Shown here: positions 43,400-51,923 of the stretch, piece by piece | Layout of the letters: every line of letters begins with the position of its first letter | Numbering within the stretch: position 1 is the first letter of the stretch | From: MED-G105 sp050331095 | GTDB taxonomy: Bacteria; Pseudomonadota; Alphaproteobacteria; Caulobacterales; Parvularculaceae | NCBI GenBank assembly: GCA_050331095.1 | Contig: JBHJHE010000024.1 | Span: 19,002-83,001 of the forward strand | Direction of reading: 5' to 3' | DNA: 64,000 nt | Program-made: the position numbers and the translations under genes | Notes under the pieces: generated by a model | The model's input: the letters and a program-made list of their open reading frames with translations, nothing else | The model's database searches: none | Told to the model about the DNA's origin: nothing

Positions 43400-44530
43400 A
43401 TGACGCGTTTACAAATGTTTTCGTCTCTTCTGGCCGGCGTTTCGAGCGTCTTTCTGGCGACGTCCCCGACGCTCGCCGGGGGCGCGCTCGGCCTCAACCA
43501 CGTCTGGTCGCGGCTTGCGGACATGAACGGGGAGCTCGGGTCGGTCGAGTCCGCCGAATTCTCGCCGGACAGCGAATTCATCGTCACGGGCACGAAGTTC
43601 GACAACACCGTCCGGCTGTTCAGAACCTCCGACGGCCAACAGATGTGGGTGACGCGCGTGCCCCAGGAGATCGAGCGCGTGGCGTTCACGCAGGACGGCT
43701 CGCAGGTCGTCTCCGTCAGCGAAGACTTCGTCATGCGGGTCATCGACGCGAGGACGGGCGAGGTCGTTAAGGAACTGCAGCACGACAACGGCATCGACGC
43801 GCTCGCCGCGTCGAACGACGGCGCCTACATGGCCTCCGGCCAGGAGCGCCAAGGCCGCTCCGGGCCGGCGCGGATCTATTCGACGAAGGACTGGAGCCTG
43901 GTGCGGACGGTCGACCATGGCGACACGGTCAACGAGATCGATTTCACGTCGGACGACAAGTACATGGTGACCTCCGGCCACCCGACGGTGAAGGTCTGGG
44001 AGGTCGCGACTGGCAAACTCGTGCGCACCTTGAAAATCGTCGAGTCCGCCGACGAGGACCGCGACGCCTACTTCATCAACGTCAATATCAGCCCGGACGA
44101 CCAATACATCGCTGCTGGCGCGACCGAGGGCTATCTCTACGTCTACGAATTGAAGACCGGAAAACTCGTGCGTCGTCTGAACAAGAGCGGCCAGAAAATC
44201 GAAACCGTGGCCTGGACGCCCGACGGCCGCCATCTCGGGTCGGCGGGACACGGACTGACGATCGATTTCTTCAAGACGGAGCATCTTCTGGACGAGGAGA
44301 TCGGCAATGACAGCGTGCCGTATGCTCTCCGCGTTCCGGTGAGCGACGCGCTCGAATACATGGAGTTCAACGACGCCGGCACGTTGTTCACGACGGCGCA
44401 CCAGGACGGCACCGTGCAATTGTGGACGTTCGTGTCCGATGACCCCTTGATCAACACGCGCCGCCATGACGAGGTCAAACGCATCCAGCGCGCCGCCGCC
44501 GAGCGGGCGAAGGCCAAGAGCGACGACTGA
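43400..44530 (+). CDS. Exported WD40/beta-propeller protein
   Basis: This 376-residue protein has a signal peptide (MTRLQMFSSLLAGVSSVFLA, cleavage near TLAGG). It has about seven WD40-like blades, visible as repeated S-x-D-x-x-x-I/V-x-T/S-G units ending in V-R-L-F/W (for example SPDSEFIVTGTKFDNTVRLF, TSDDKYMVTSGHPTVKVW and FTTAHQDGTVQLW). It lacks catalytic motifs and probably mediates protein or glycan interaction in the periplasm. A CAGGAGC ribosome-binding site precedes the ATG. It sits directly before the FGE-type gene. Confidence 0.8.
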   Translation: MTRLQMFSSLLAGVSSVFLATSPTLAGGALGLNHVWSRLADMNGELGSVESAEFSPDSEFIVTGTKFDNTVRLFRTSDGQQMWVTRVPQEIERVAFTQDGSQVVSVSEDFVMRVIDARTGEVVKELQHDNGIDALAASNDGAYMASGQERQGRSGPARIYSTKDWSLVRTVDHGDTVNEIDFTSDDKYMVTSGHPTVKVWEVATGKLVRTLKIVESADEDRDAYFINVNISPDDQYIAAGATEGYLYVYELKTGKLVRRLNKSGQKIETVAWTPDGRHLGSAGHGLTIDFFKTEHLLDEEIGNDSVPYALRVPVSDALEYMEFNDAGTLFTTAHQDGTVQLWTFVSDDPLINTRRHDEVKRIQRAAAERAKAKSDD

Positions 44531-45497
44531 GGGCGGCGCGCGCGCGCCGTTGTCGGGCTGCGCCGCGGCGATCGCCGCCGCGGCAGCCTGTCTGTCGGCG
44601 TGCGCCGACGACGGGGGGCGACGCGCCCGCGACGGCCCGTGCCGCGCCGCAGCGCCGGTCTTCGTGCCCGCCGGCGCGTCGCTTATCGGCGCCGATGATG
44701 GCTATGCGGAGGAACGCCCGTCGCGCTCCGTCGTTGTCGGCGCGTTCTGGCTCGACGCGACGGAAGTGACCGTCGGGCGGTTCGCCGAATTCGTCGCCGA
44801 GGCCGGCTACCGCACCGTCGCCGAGCGAGCCGCGGAGCCAACAGCGCGTTCCGAGATCGACCAAGAGGACCTCAGGCCCGGCGGCGCGGTTTTCCGTCCG
44901 CCGGCTGGGCTGGGCGAGGCGCTGAACTGGTGGGCCTTTGCGCCCGGGGCCGACTGGCGCCGGCCCGACGGCGCGGATAAAGCGCCGGCGCGCGATTGCG
45001 AACCCGTCACGCAGATCGCGCTCGCCGACGCGAAAGCCTTCGCGCGCTGGGCGGGCGGGCGACTGCCGAGTGAGGCGGAATGGGAGCGCGCGGCGCGGGC
45101 GGGGCGGGGCGATGAAGGCCCGGCCGCCCCCGCGCCGGCGAACGCTAACACGTGGCAGGGGGCGTTTCCGGTAATCAATACGGGTAAGGATGGTTTCTCG
45201 GGGCGGGCGCCTGTCGCCGCGTTCGCCGCCAATCCCATCGGCCTGTACGACATGATCGGCAATGTGTGGGAATGGACGGCCGATCCGTTCGACGCCGGTC
45301 GAGGCGTCGTCAAGGGCGGTTCGTTTCTTTGCGCCCCGAACTATTGTCGACGGTATCGGCCAGCCGCCCGGCAGCCCCACGAGGTCGATTTCTCTACGAA
45401 CCACCTGGGGTTTCGCGTCGCCTATGACGCGCCGCCGAACGCCGGCGAGCGGCCACAGGACGGCCCGCCGCCGGCCCGTTCCACCATGCGGAAATGA
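44466..45497 (+). CDS. Formylglycine-generating enzyme (SUMF1/FGE-type sulfatase maturase), predicted lipoprotein
   Basis: The frame opens at 44466 inside the WD40 gene; a TTG at 44550 just after the WD40 stop is a more natural start. Either way a hydrophobic stretch ends in LSAC, a strong lipobox. The FGE-sulfatase domain has FVPAGASLIGADDGYAEE, FWLDATEVTVGRFAEFV, GRLPSEAEWERAARAG, NPIGLYDMIGNVWEWTAD, and GGSFLCAPNYCRRYRPAAR before HLGFR. The last block keeps the two copper-site cysteines of true FGEs (C289 and C294 counted from 44466). It should convert the cysteine of the sulfatase at 18.9 kb to formylglycine. A lipoprotein signal on a maturase is unusual. Confidence 0.88.
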   Translation: MTRSNASSAPPPSGRRPRATTEGGARAPLSGCAAAIAAAAACLSACADDGGRRARDGPCRAAAPVFVPAGASLIGADDGYAEERPSRSVVVGAFWLDATEVTVGRFAEFVAEAGYRTVAERAAEPTARSEIDQEDLRPGGAVFRPPAGLGEALNWWAFAPGADWRRPDGADKAPARDCEPVTQIALADAKAFARWAGGRLPSEAEWERAARAGRGDEGPAAPAPANANTWQGAFPVINTGKDGFSGRAPVAAFAANPIGLYDMIGNVWEWTADPFDAGRGVVKGGSFLCAPNYCRRYRPAARQPHEVDFSTNHLGFRVAYDAPPNAGERPQDGPPPARSTMRK

Positions 45498-45629
45498 GAC
45501 GCCTCCTGATTTGAACGCCCCATGGCGCGACCTAGCGTCGACGCCGCAGACCGACGCGAAACAAGCGCGGCGACGCGACAGCGAGAACCCGCGAAAAAGC
45601 GGGCGGCGCGGGGATCGAGGAGGAAACGA

Positions 45630-48600
45630 ATGACCTTACGAAAAGTCGGCCGGCTGATCGCATCGGCCTCCATCGTTGCGTTGTCCAACGCCGTCGCGGG
45701 CGCCGCCGGCGCGCAGGACGACGTCATCCGCGTTGAGGACGGTTCGATCGTCGGCGAGATCCGCGACGCCCAGCGCGACCGAGCGCTTACCGGCGTCAAC
45801 GTTCAGGTCGTCGAGACGGGGCAGTCCGCGGTGACCGACGTTCTGGGGCGCTATCGACTGCCGAACGTGTCGCCCGGCTCCTACACGCTTCGCCTCAGAT
45901 ATTTCGGGCTTCCAACGAGAACCGTCCGCGTTGTCGTGGCGAGCGGCGAGACGCAGGAAGTCAACGCCCGGCTTGGCGAGGACGAACAGGGCGACGTCGT
46001 GATCGTGACGGGGCGGCGGTCGGCGACGGCGTCGGCTCTCAACCGCCAGCGCAACGCCGACGGAGTCTCCAGCGTGATCTCCGCCGACAGCCTCGGGCGC
46101 TTTCCGGACGCGACGGCCGCTGAGGCCTTGAACCGGCTCCCCGGCGTTTCGTTTCAGCGCGAGGAGAGGTCCGGCGAGGGGCAGTTCATCTCCATCCGGG
46201 GTCTCGATTCGAGCCTCAACAACGTTCAGATCAACGGCTTGAACTCCGCCCAGGCGAACGCGGCCGGCGACCGCCGGGTGCCGCTCGACGTGTTCCAGGC
46301 CGAATCGCTCGCTACGGTGACGATCAACAAGAGCCTCCTGCCGCGAAACGAAAGCGAGGGCGTCGGCGGCTCCGTCGAACTCGAGCAGGCGCGCCCCCTG
46401 TCGGTGGGCAAGGACCAGTTCCGGCTCAGTCTTGAAGGCCGCGAGCAAGAGGTGAACGACCGCACGGGCTTCAAGATCGCCGGCACCGTGAACAAAGTGT
46501 TCGGCGATAATTTCGGCGTTCTCGTGTCCGGCTCGTTCCGCCGCCGCAACCGCCTCGCCTTCGAAATCGAGTCGCAAACGGTCGACACGATCGACCCGTT
46601 CTCGCTCGGATTCGAGGAAGGCGCGGCGCCGCTCTTCATCCCCCAGGCGCTCGCCATCAACGCCAACGCCAACATCGACGAAGACGTCGATATCGACGAC
46701 TTGCTTGAGTCCGGCGCGATCTCCCAGGCCGAATTCGACACCCTCGACTCACTGTCCGACATTTTCGACGACGGCGGAATTTCGCCGCAGCTCGGCACGC
46801 CCGACGTCTTCCCGTCGACGCTCATCGGCCTGCAGTACAGCCTTTTCGACGATCAGCGCGACGACCTTACGCTGTCCGGCGCGATCGACTGGAAACCGGC
46901 TGAACACACGACGCTCAGCATCCTCGGCTCGTTCAACCGCGAAGACGTCAGGAGCACGCGCTCGACCATCCGCCTCGACGCCGGCGAAGACGGCGACGAG
47001 GACGACGACGAGGACGACGACGTCTTCCCGGAAGTCGACGCCGGCGCGGCGCCGATCGATCTCGGCGCCATCTTTCCCGATTTCGCCGGGTCCGGACTGT
47101 TCGCCAACCCGGGGGACGAGGTGTTCGCGCCCGTCGAACAGGAGCTGTTCTTCCGCGCCGAGGAGGAGCCGGAACGGGGCACCAACCTCTCGCTCACCTT
47201 CCAGGGCGAGACGGTTCTCGACCGGTTGAAGCTGAATTACCGCTTCGGTTACGCGCGCGCGGTCGACGGGTCGGCCGGACTGCCGCAGCCCCAGCTCGAC
47301 TTCGAGCCCGAGGATCTCGACGACGACGATTTCCAGGACAATCTCGACATTCTCGTGGAAAGCGGCGCGCTCACCCAGTCCCAGGCGGATTTCATCTCGC
47401 TGCGCAGCATTTTCCCGGGGGGACCCGTCTTCACGGAGACGACCGACGACGCCCAGGGCGACCTGATCGAAGATTCGAACGACCGCGATTTCTTCATCTT
47501 CCAGGATACGAACCTTCCGGGTCCGCAATTGGCGAACTCGAACGTCGCCGCCCTCCAGGCGGCGCTTCTGACGCCGGACATTTTCCTTCTCGACGACGCA
47601 TCGCTCGAGTTCGAACAGGGCTTCCAGGAGCGCTTCTCAGCCAAGTTCGACGCCGAGTACGCGGTGCAGAACGACTGGATCGACACGATATCGGCGGGCG
47701 TGAAGTTCGAGCGCGCCGAACGCACGACGACGGGCTTCAACAGCTTCGTTCAGATCCAGGAGGACGACTTCTTCGACCTTCTGCAGATCGCCGGCGTCGA
47801 CGCGAGCCAGTCGCTGAACGAATTGACCCTCGCGGACCTCAACGATCCCGACAATATCGGGTTTCAACTGCTTAATGATCAAAACGTCGATCTCACGCCG
47901 TTCAACGGCGTTCAGACGGTCAACAGTTTCCTGCAGGCAAGCTCAAGCGGAAACTTCGCAACGCAGATATTGATCCTCGATTCGATCGACGCGTTTCTAA
48001 ACGACCCCGACAGCGTCGTCGAAACTGCGACGAACGCCGCCGGCGAGACGATCGTCGTCGACGTCACCAATGGCGACCTTTCGCTCGTCAGCGACATCCT
48101 CAACGGCATTCCGATCACGCCGGATTTTCAGGTCGGCGACGGCATTCTCGGCCTCATCCCCGAAACCCAGGTCGACGAGAGCATCTTTAGCGGATACCTG
48201 CAGAGCAAGCTGACCTTCGGCGAGGACGACCGGTGGGAAGTGATCGGCGGCGTTCGGGTCGAATACGCCGACGTCAACATCAGCGCGCCGCAGCTCTTCA
48301 ACGTGGAACTGATCGATCAGAATGCGGCCGGACTTTTCGTCGGCACTATTGACCTCGTCGACCCCGCGACGGGCGACGAGATCGACGACGCCCCGGTCGG
48401 CGTCGCGGCCGACGGGTCGGTGATCCTTGAGGAGACGGGCGAAGTTCTGGGGCTCTTCTCGGAAGGCTTCGAAGGCGAAATCGATTTTGAGACGAGCGCC
48501 GCGCCGCAGCTCGTGTTTTCGGAGACCGAAGGCGACTATTTCGAAGTCCTGCCGCGCTTCCAGGTGAACTACCGCCACCGCGACTACATCGTCTTCCGCG

Positions 48601-49541
48601 GCGCGGTCTGGACCGCGATCGCGCGCCCTTCGTTCATCAACCTGGCGCAGCCGACGGTGATCGCCTTCGCACAGAACGACGATCCGTTCGACGCCCAGTT
48701 CAACGTTGAGGCCGGCAATCCCGATCTCGAAAACACCTACTCCTGGAACTTCGATCTCGGCGTCGAATACTATTGGGGCGACGCCGGCGCCGTAACGTTC
48801 AACCTGTTCTACAAGGACATTCAGGACTTTATCTTCGTCAACGGCACGCCCGTCGCGGCGCAAAGCGAACTGCCGAGCTTCATCACCGACGGCCTCGCCT
48901 CGATCGATCCGGATCTCGTCGCCCTGTCCGGCGCGCCTTCGATCGAACTGCCGCAGGACGGCATCGACGCGCGTCTGTTCGGTTTCGAGGTCGCGATCCA
49001 GCGCCAGTTCGACTTCCTGCCCGGCATCTGGAACGGGCTCGGCGTTTTCGGCAACCTGACCCTCCAGGACACGGAAGCGACGATCCCGCTCGGCCTGCCG
49101 GCCGCGACGGTGGAGCTCCTGGAGCTCGCCGGCGCCGATACGACGATCCTTGACCTGGAGGAGGACGGCAGCCTTATCACCGAAGCGCAGGTGCCGTTCT
49201 TCAACGCGCCCGACATGATCGCGACGGCGTCGCTGTTTTATGACGCGAACGGCATCGACGCGGCGCTCACCTACCAGTTCCAGAGCGAGATCCTGGCGAA
49301 CTTCAACAACGGCTTCGGCGCGTCGACCTTCGAGCAGACGTTCGACCAGCTGGACTTCACGTTGAAGGTCCAGCTTCCCTTCGATTATCCGCAGTCGACG
49401 CTTTCTTTCGGCGTCACCGACGTGCTGAACGGCGGCAATGATCCGGTCACGTTCACGACGTTCGGTCAGTCGGGCGGCGCCACGGAGTCCGCCGAGTTTA
49501 TCGGCCGCACGTTCACCTTCGGCCTTAGCGTTCAGTTCTGA
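45630..49541 (+). CDS. TonB-dependent outer-membrane receptor with carboxypeptidase-regulatory-like domain
   Basis: About 1303 residues from ATG 45630, preceded by a strong GAGGAGGAAAC ribosome-binding site. A Sec leader is followed by a ~80-residue Ig-like domain (GSIVGEIRDAQRDRALTGVNVQV through SYTLRLRYFG, not given in full). The plug domain contains VIVTGRR, DATAAEALNRLPGVSFQRE and SIRGLDSSLNNVQINGL. The long C-terminal barrel ends in GRTFTFGLSVQF with a terminal Phe. This is the layout of the Caulobacter/Xanthomonas-type carbohydrate TBDRs. Long acidic loops (around residues 450-470) are notable. It is inferred to import uronic-acid oligosaccharides and is followed by a strong terminator. 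Confidence 0.95.
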   Translation: MTLRKVGRLIASASIVALSNAVAGAAGAQDDVIRVEDGSIVGEIRDAQRDRALTGVNVQVVETGQSAVTDVLGRYRLPNVSPGSYTLRLRYFGLPTRTVRVVVASGETQEVNARLGEDEQGDVVIVTGRRSATASALNRQRNADGVSSVISADSLGRFPDATAAEALNRLPGVSFQREERSGEGQFISIRGLDSSLNNVQINGLNSAQANAAGDRRVPLDVFQAESLATVTINKSLLPRNESEGVGGSVELEQARPLSVGKDQFRLSLEGREQEVNDRTGFKIAGTVNKVFGDNFGVLVSGSFRRRNRLAFEIESQTVDTIDPFSLGFEEGAAPLFIPQALAINANANIDEDVDIDDLLESGAISQAEFDTLDSLSDIFDDGGISPQLGTPDVFPSTLIGLQYSLFDDQRDDLTLSGAIDWKPAEHTTLSILGSFNREDVRSTRSTIRLDAGEDGDEDDDEDDDVFPEVDAGAAPIDLGAIFPDFAGSGLFANPGDEVFAPVEQELFFRAEEEPERGTNLSLTFQGETVLDRLKLNYRFGYARAVDGSAGLPQPQLDFEPEDLDDDDFQDNLDILVESGALTQSQADFISLRSIFPGGPVFTETTDDAQGDLIEDSNDRDFFIFQDTNLPGPQLANSNVAALQAALLTPDIFLLDDASLEFEQGFQERFSAKFDAEYAVQNDWIDTISAGVKFERAERTTTGFNSFVQIQEDDFFDLLQIAGVDASQSLNELTLADLNDPDNIGFQLLNDQNVDLTPFNGVQTVNSFLQASSSGNFATQILILDSIDAFLNDPDSVVETATNAAGETIVVDVTNGDLSLVSDILNGIPITPDFQVGDGILGLIPETQVDESIFSGYLQSKLTFGEDDRWEVIGGVRVEYADVNISAPQLFNVELIDQNAAGLFVGTIDLVDPATGDEIDDAPVGVAADGSVILEETGEVLGLFSEGFEGEIDFETSAAPQLVFSETEGDYFEVLPRFQVNYRHRDYIVFRGAVWTAIARPSFINLAQPTVIAFAQNDDPFDAQFNVEAGNPDLENTYSWNFDLGVEYYWGDAGAVTFNLFYKDIQDFIFVNGTPVAAQSELPSFITDGLASIDPDLVALSGAPSIELPQDGIDARLFGFEVAIQRQFDFLPGIWNGLGVFGNLTLQDTEATIPLGLPAATVELLELAGADTTILDLEEDGSLITEAQVPFFNAPDMIATASLFYDANGIDAALTYQFQSEILANFNNGFGASTFEQTFDQLDFTLKVQLPFDYPQSTLSFGVTDVLNGGNDPVTFTTFGQSGGATESAEFIGRTFTFGLSVQF

Positions 49542-49611
49542 GGCCCCGCCTTCCGCGTTCGCCTGACCGATGAAGATCGGCTCCGGCGGCGCGCTCCTCC
49601 CAAAAACTGAA

Positions 49612-49643
49612 GCTCTCTCCCGCCCGGGAGGGAGCTTTTTTTC
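49612..49643 (+). terminator. Rho-independent terminator after the TonB receptor
   Basis: An 11-bp stem (49612-49622 with 49627-49637, one G-T pair) with a GCCC loop is followed directly by a run of seven Ts (49637-49643). It lies 70 bp after the receptor and 14 bp before the convergent GntR gene's end, and could also end that transcript. Confidence 0.92.
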
Positions 49644-49656
49644 GCCTTACCGCGCG

Positions 49657-50409
49657 TCAGCCGCCGCCGTCCTGGAGCCGTCGGCGCAAGGCGTCGGTCT
49701 CGGTCTTCGCGCGCGCGACGGCCTCCGTCTCGGTGATCTCCAAAAGCTTGTCGATCACCCGGCTCAGGTGGCCGTGCATCGCCGCTTGCGCCGCGTGCGG
49801 ATCGCGGTCCTGGAGCGCCCTCAGAATGGCGCGGTGGTCGTCGATCGTCGGCTGGATGCCCTCCGCGCGGGCGCGGTTCATCATGTTGATCAGCATCGGG
49901 CTCGTTTCCCGGATGCTCCACAGATGGCTTACGATCGCTTCGAGCGCGGAGTTCTGGGTGCCCTGGGCGATGGTCAGGTGGAACCGGCGGGCGGCCCGCT
50001 CGCCGATTTCGCCGGCGGCGTTCTCCGCCTCCATCTTTTCGAGCAGCGTTTCGAGGCGGGTCAGCTGCAGATCGTCGATGCGGGCCGCGGCGACGCCCGC
50101 GACGTCGCTTTCAACGATCCGCCGCGCCTCGAGAAGCTCGAACGGCCCAATGTCGAGTTCCGACAGCGACAGGCGGTCGCCGACGCGGCTGACGACGTAA
50201 ACGCCCGAGCCGACGCGCACCTCGACGAGCCCGGCGATCTCGAGGGCGATGATCGCTTCGCGGGCGGTCGGCCGCGAGTCGTCGTACTCCGCCGCCAGCA
50301 GGCGCTCGGCGGGGAGCCGCGCGCCGACCGGCAGCTCGCCGCTGACGATCCGGTTTCGAAGGCCGTCCGCCACATTCTGATACAGTCGCCGCATATGCTG
50401 CGCCCTCAT
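49657..50409 (-). CDS. GntR/FadR-family regulator, second UxuR-like paralogue
   Basis: This 250-residue protein starts at ATG 50409; MRRLYQN five codons later may be the true start. The winged helix holds LYQNVADGLRNRIVSGELPVG, AERLLAAEYDDSRPTAREA and GSGVYVV. The FCD domain has LDIGPFELLEARRIVESDVA and ARRFHLTIAQGTQNSALEA. It is clearly similar to the regulator at 39.6 kb (shared AREAIIALEI/VREAIIALEI, LDIGPFEL and RRFHL blocks). The two may bind overlapping operator sets and sense different uronates. It faces the TonB receptor across a terminator and has glycerate kinase behind it. Confidence 0.92.
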   Translation of the reverse strand: MRAQHMRRLYQNVADGLRNRIVSGELPVGARLPAERLLAAEYDDSRPTAREAIIALEIAGLVEVRVGSGVYVVSRVGDRLSLSELDIGPFELLEARRIVESDVAGVAAARIDDLQLTRLETLLEKMEAENAAGEIGERAARRFHLTIAQGTQNSALEAIVSHLWSIRETSPMLINMMNRARAEGIQPTIDDHRAILRALQDRDPHAAQAAMHGHLSRVIDKLLEITETEAVARAKTETDALRRRLQDGGG

Positions 50410-50546
50410 CGCGATGGCTAACGCTGAAGAGCGGTGAGCGCCGCCGTAAGCACTGAATTCATCAGGTAAGTCAAAGTAATGCGTCGCCGCCGCCGCCCGT
50501 CAAGCGCGGCGCGCCGACCGCCGCTCGGAGTTGACAAGGACTGCGC

Positions 50547-51845
50547 TCATGGATCGATCAGAACGATCCTCAAATCGTTGACGTTGGTCATGGTGGGCCC
50601 CGTGACGACGAGATCGCCCAGCGCGGCGAAGACGGCGTAAGCGTCGGCGCGGGCGAGGGCGCCGGCCGCGTCGAGGCCGAGCGCCAGAGCCCGGGCGAGG
50701 GTGTCGGGCGCGATTCGCGCGCCGGCGTTGTCTTCCGAGCCGTCGATCCCGTCGGTGTCGACCGCGAGGGCGTGAACGCCGGCGGCCCCGTCAAGCGCGA
50801 TCGCGAGGGCCAGGAGGTAGGTCGTGTTGCGCCCACCGCGTCCGGCCCCGGCTGGCGGCAGGGCGACCGTCGTTTCACCGCCGGAGAGCAACGCCGCGCG
50901 GCGGCCGCGCGATTTCAGATTGATCGCCTTTTCGGCGTGCGCGCGCCCCATCTCGGCGGCGTCCCCTTCAAGCGCGCCGCCGAGATTGACGATTTCATAG
51001 TCCGCCGCCAGCGCCTCGGTCGCCGCTTGCAGGGCGTCGTCGGCGCGCGCGATGATCTCTACGCGATGCGGAAACGCCGCCGGCGCCGGGCGTGCGCACG
51101 CGGCCAGCGCCGCGTCGCTGAGCGTGAGGCCGTATCGTTCGACGACGTCGAGAGCGCGCGGGGCCTCGACCGGCGGCGCGGTCGGCCCGGAGGCCACGAC
51201 ATGCGGCGCGGCGCCGGGCGCGTCGGAAATGATCAGGGTCTCAACGAACGCCCCGTTGGCCGCCGCGCCGAGCCGCCCGCCTTTGACCCGCGAGAGCGCG
51301 CTGCGCACGGCGTTCATGGCGCCGATCGGGCAGCCTTTGCGATGAAGGGCCGCCGCGACCGCCAGCTTCTCGTCGAACGAGACGCCATGGGCCGGCGCGC
51401 ATAGGGTCGCCGAGCCGCCGCCGGAGGCGAGCGCGAGAAGCCGGTCGCCGGCCCCCAGCGTTTGCGCCAGCTCAAGCGCCCGCGCCCCGGCTCTGAGGCT
51501 GTTTTCATTTGGATGCGGATGGCCGGCTTCGATCAGTTCGACCTCGCTCGGAAGCCCAGCCGGCGCGTGACCGGCCCGCGTCGCGGCGAAGGCGAAGGCC
51601 GGCGGCTCGGCCAGTATTTCCAGCGCGACGCGGGTCATTTCGCCGGCCGCCTTGCCGAAGGCGACGACCCCGGTGCGGCCGCGACCGCCACCGTTCGAGC
51701 GAGGCGCCGAAACGGCCCCCACGTCGGGCATGCGCGCCGCGGGCGCCACCGCGTCAAGCGCCGCCTTCAGCGCGCGATCGAGATCGTCGTTCGCCCCGTC
51801 CGCCATCGCTTTCCCGTCGTTCGCCATGCCGGCGCGCCGATCCAT
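50547..51845 (-). CDS. Glycerate 2-kinase (MOFRL/DUF4147 family)
   Basis: Up to 432 residues; starts at 51845, 51827 or 51806 are all possible. Family segments are GVVAFGKAAGEM, ALASGGGSATLCAPA, MNAVRSALSRVKGGRLG, LIISDAPGAAPHVVASGPTAP, ALLSGGETTVALPPAGAGRGGRN, AVDTDGIDGSEDNAGA and GDLVVTGPTMTNVNDLRI (the MOFRL end). It phosphorylates D-glycerate to 2-phosphoglycerate and so completes glyoxylate/tartronate-type branches fed by glycolate oxidase or tartrate breakdown. It follows the exported enolase-superfamily gene by 78 bp on the same strand. Confidence 0.92.
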   Translation of the reverse strand: MDRRAGMANDGKAMADGANDDLDRALKAALDAVAPAARMPDVGAVSAPRSNGGGRGRTGVVAFGKAAGEMTRVALEILAEPPAFAFAATRAGHAPAGLPSEVELIEAGHPHPNENSLRAGARALELAQTLGAGDRLLALASGGGSATLCAPAHGVSFDEKLAVAAALHRKGCPIGAMNAVRSALSRVKGGRLGAAANGAFVETLIISDAPGAAPHVVASGPTAPPVEAPRALDVVERYGLTLSDAALAACARPAPAAFPHRVEIIARADDALQAATEALAADYEIVNLGGALEGDAAEMGRAHAEKAINLKSRGRRAALLSGGETTVALPPAGAGRGGRNTTYLLALAIALDGAAGVHALAVDTDGIDGSEDNAGARIAPDTLARALALGLDAAGALARADAYAVFAALGDLVVTGPTMTNVNDLRIVLIDP

Positions 51846-51923
51846 ATCAACATACGGCGCGCCGTTTGTCTTGGCCGTCGCTTGGGCGGTTCTTCCAAGA
51901 ATACCGAAAACGAGGCCGCGCGG

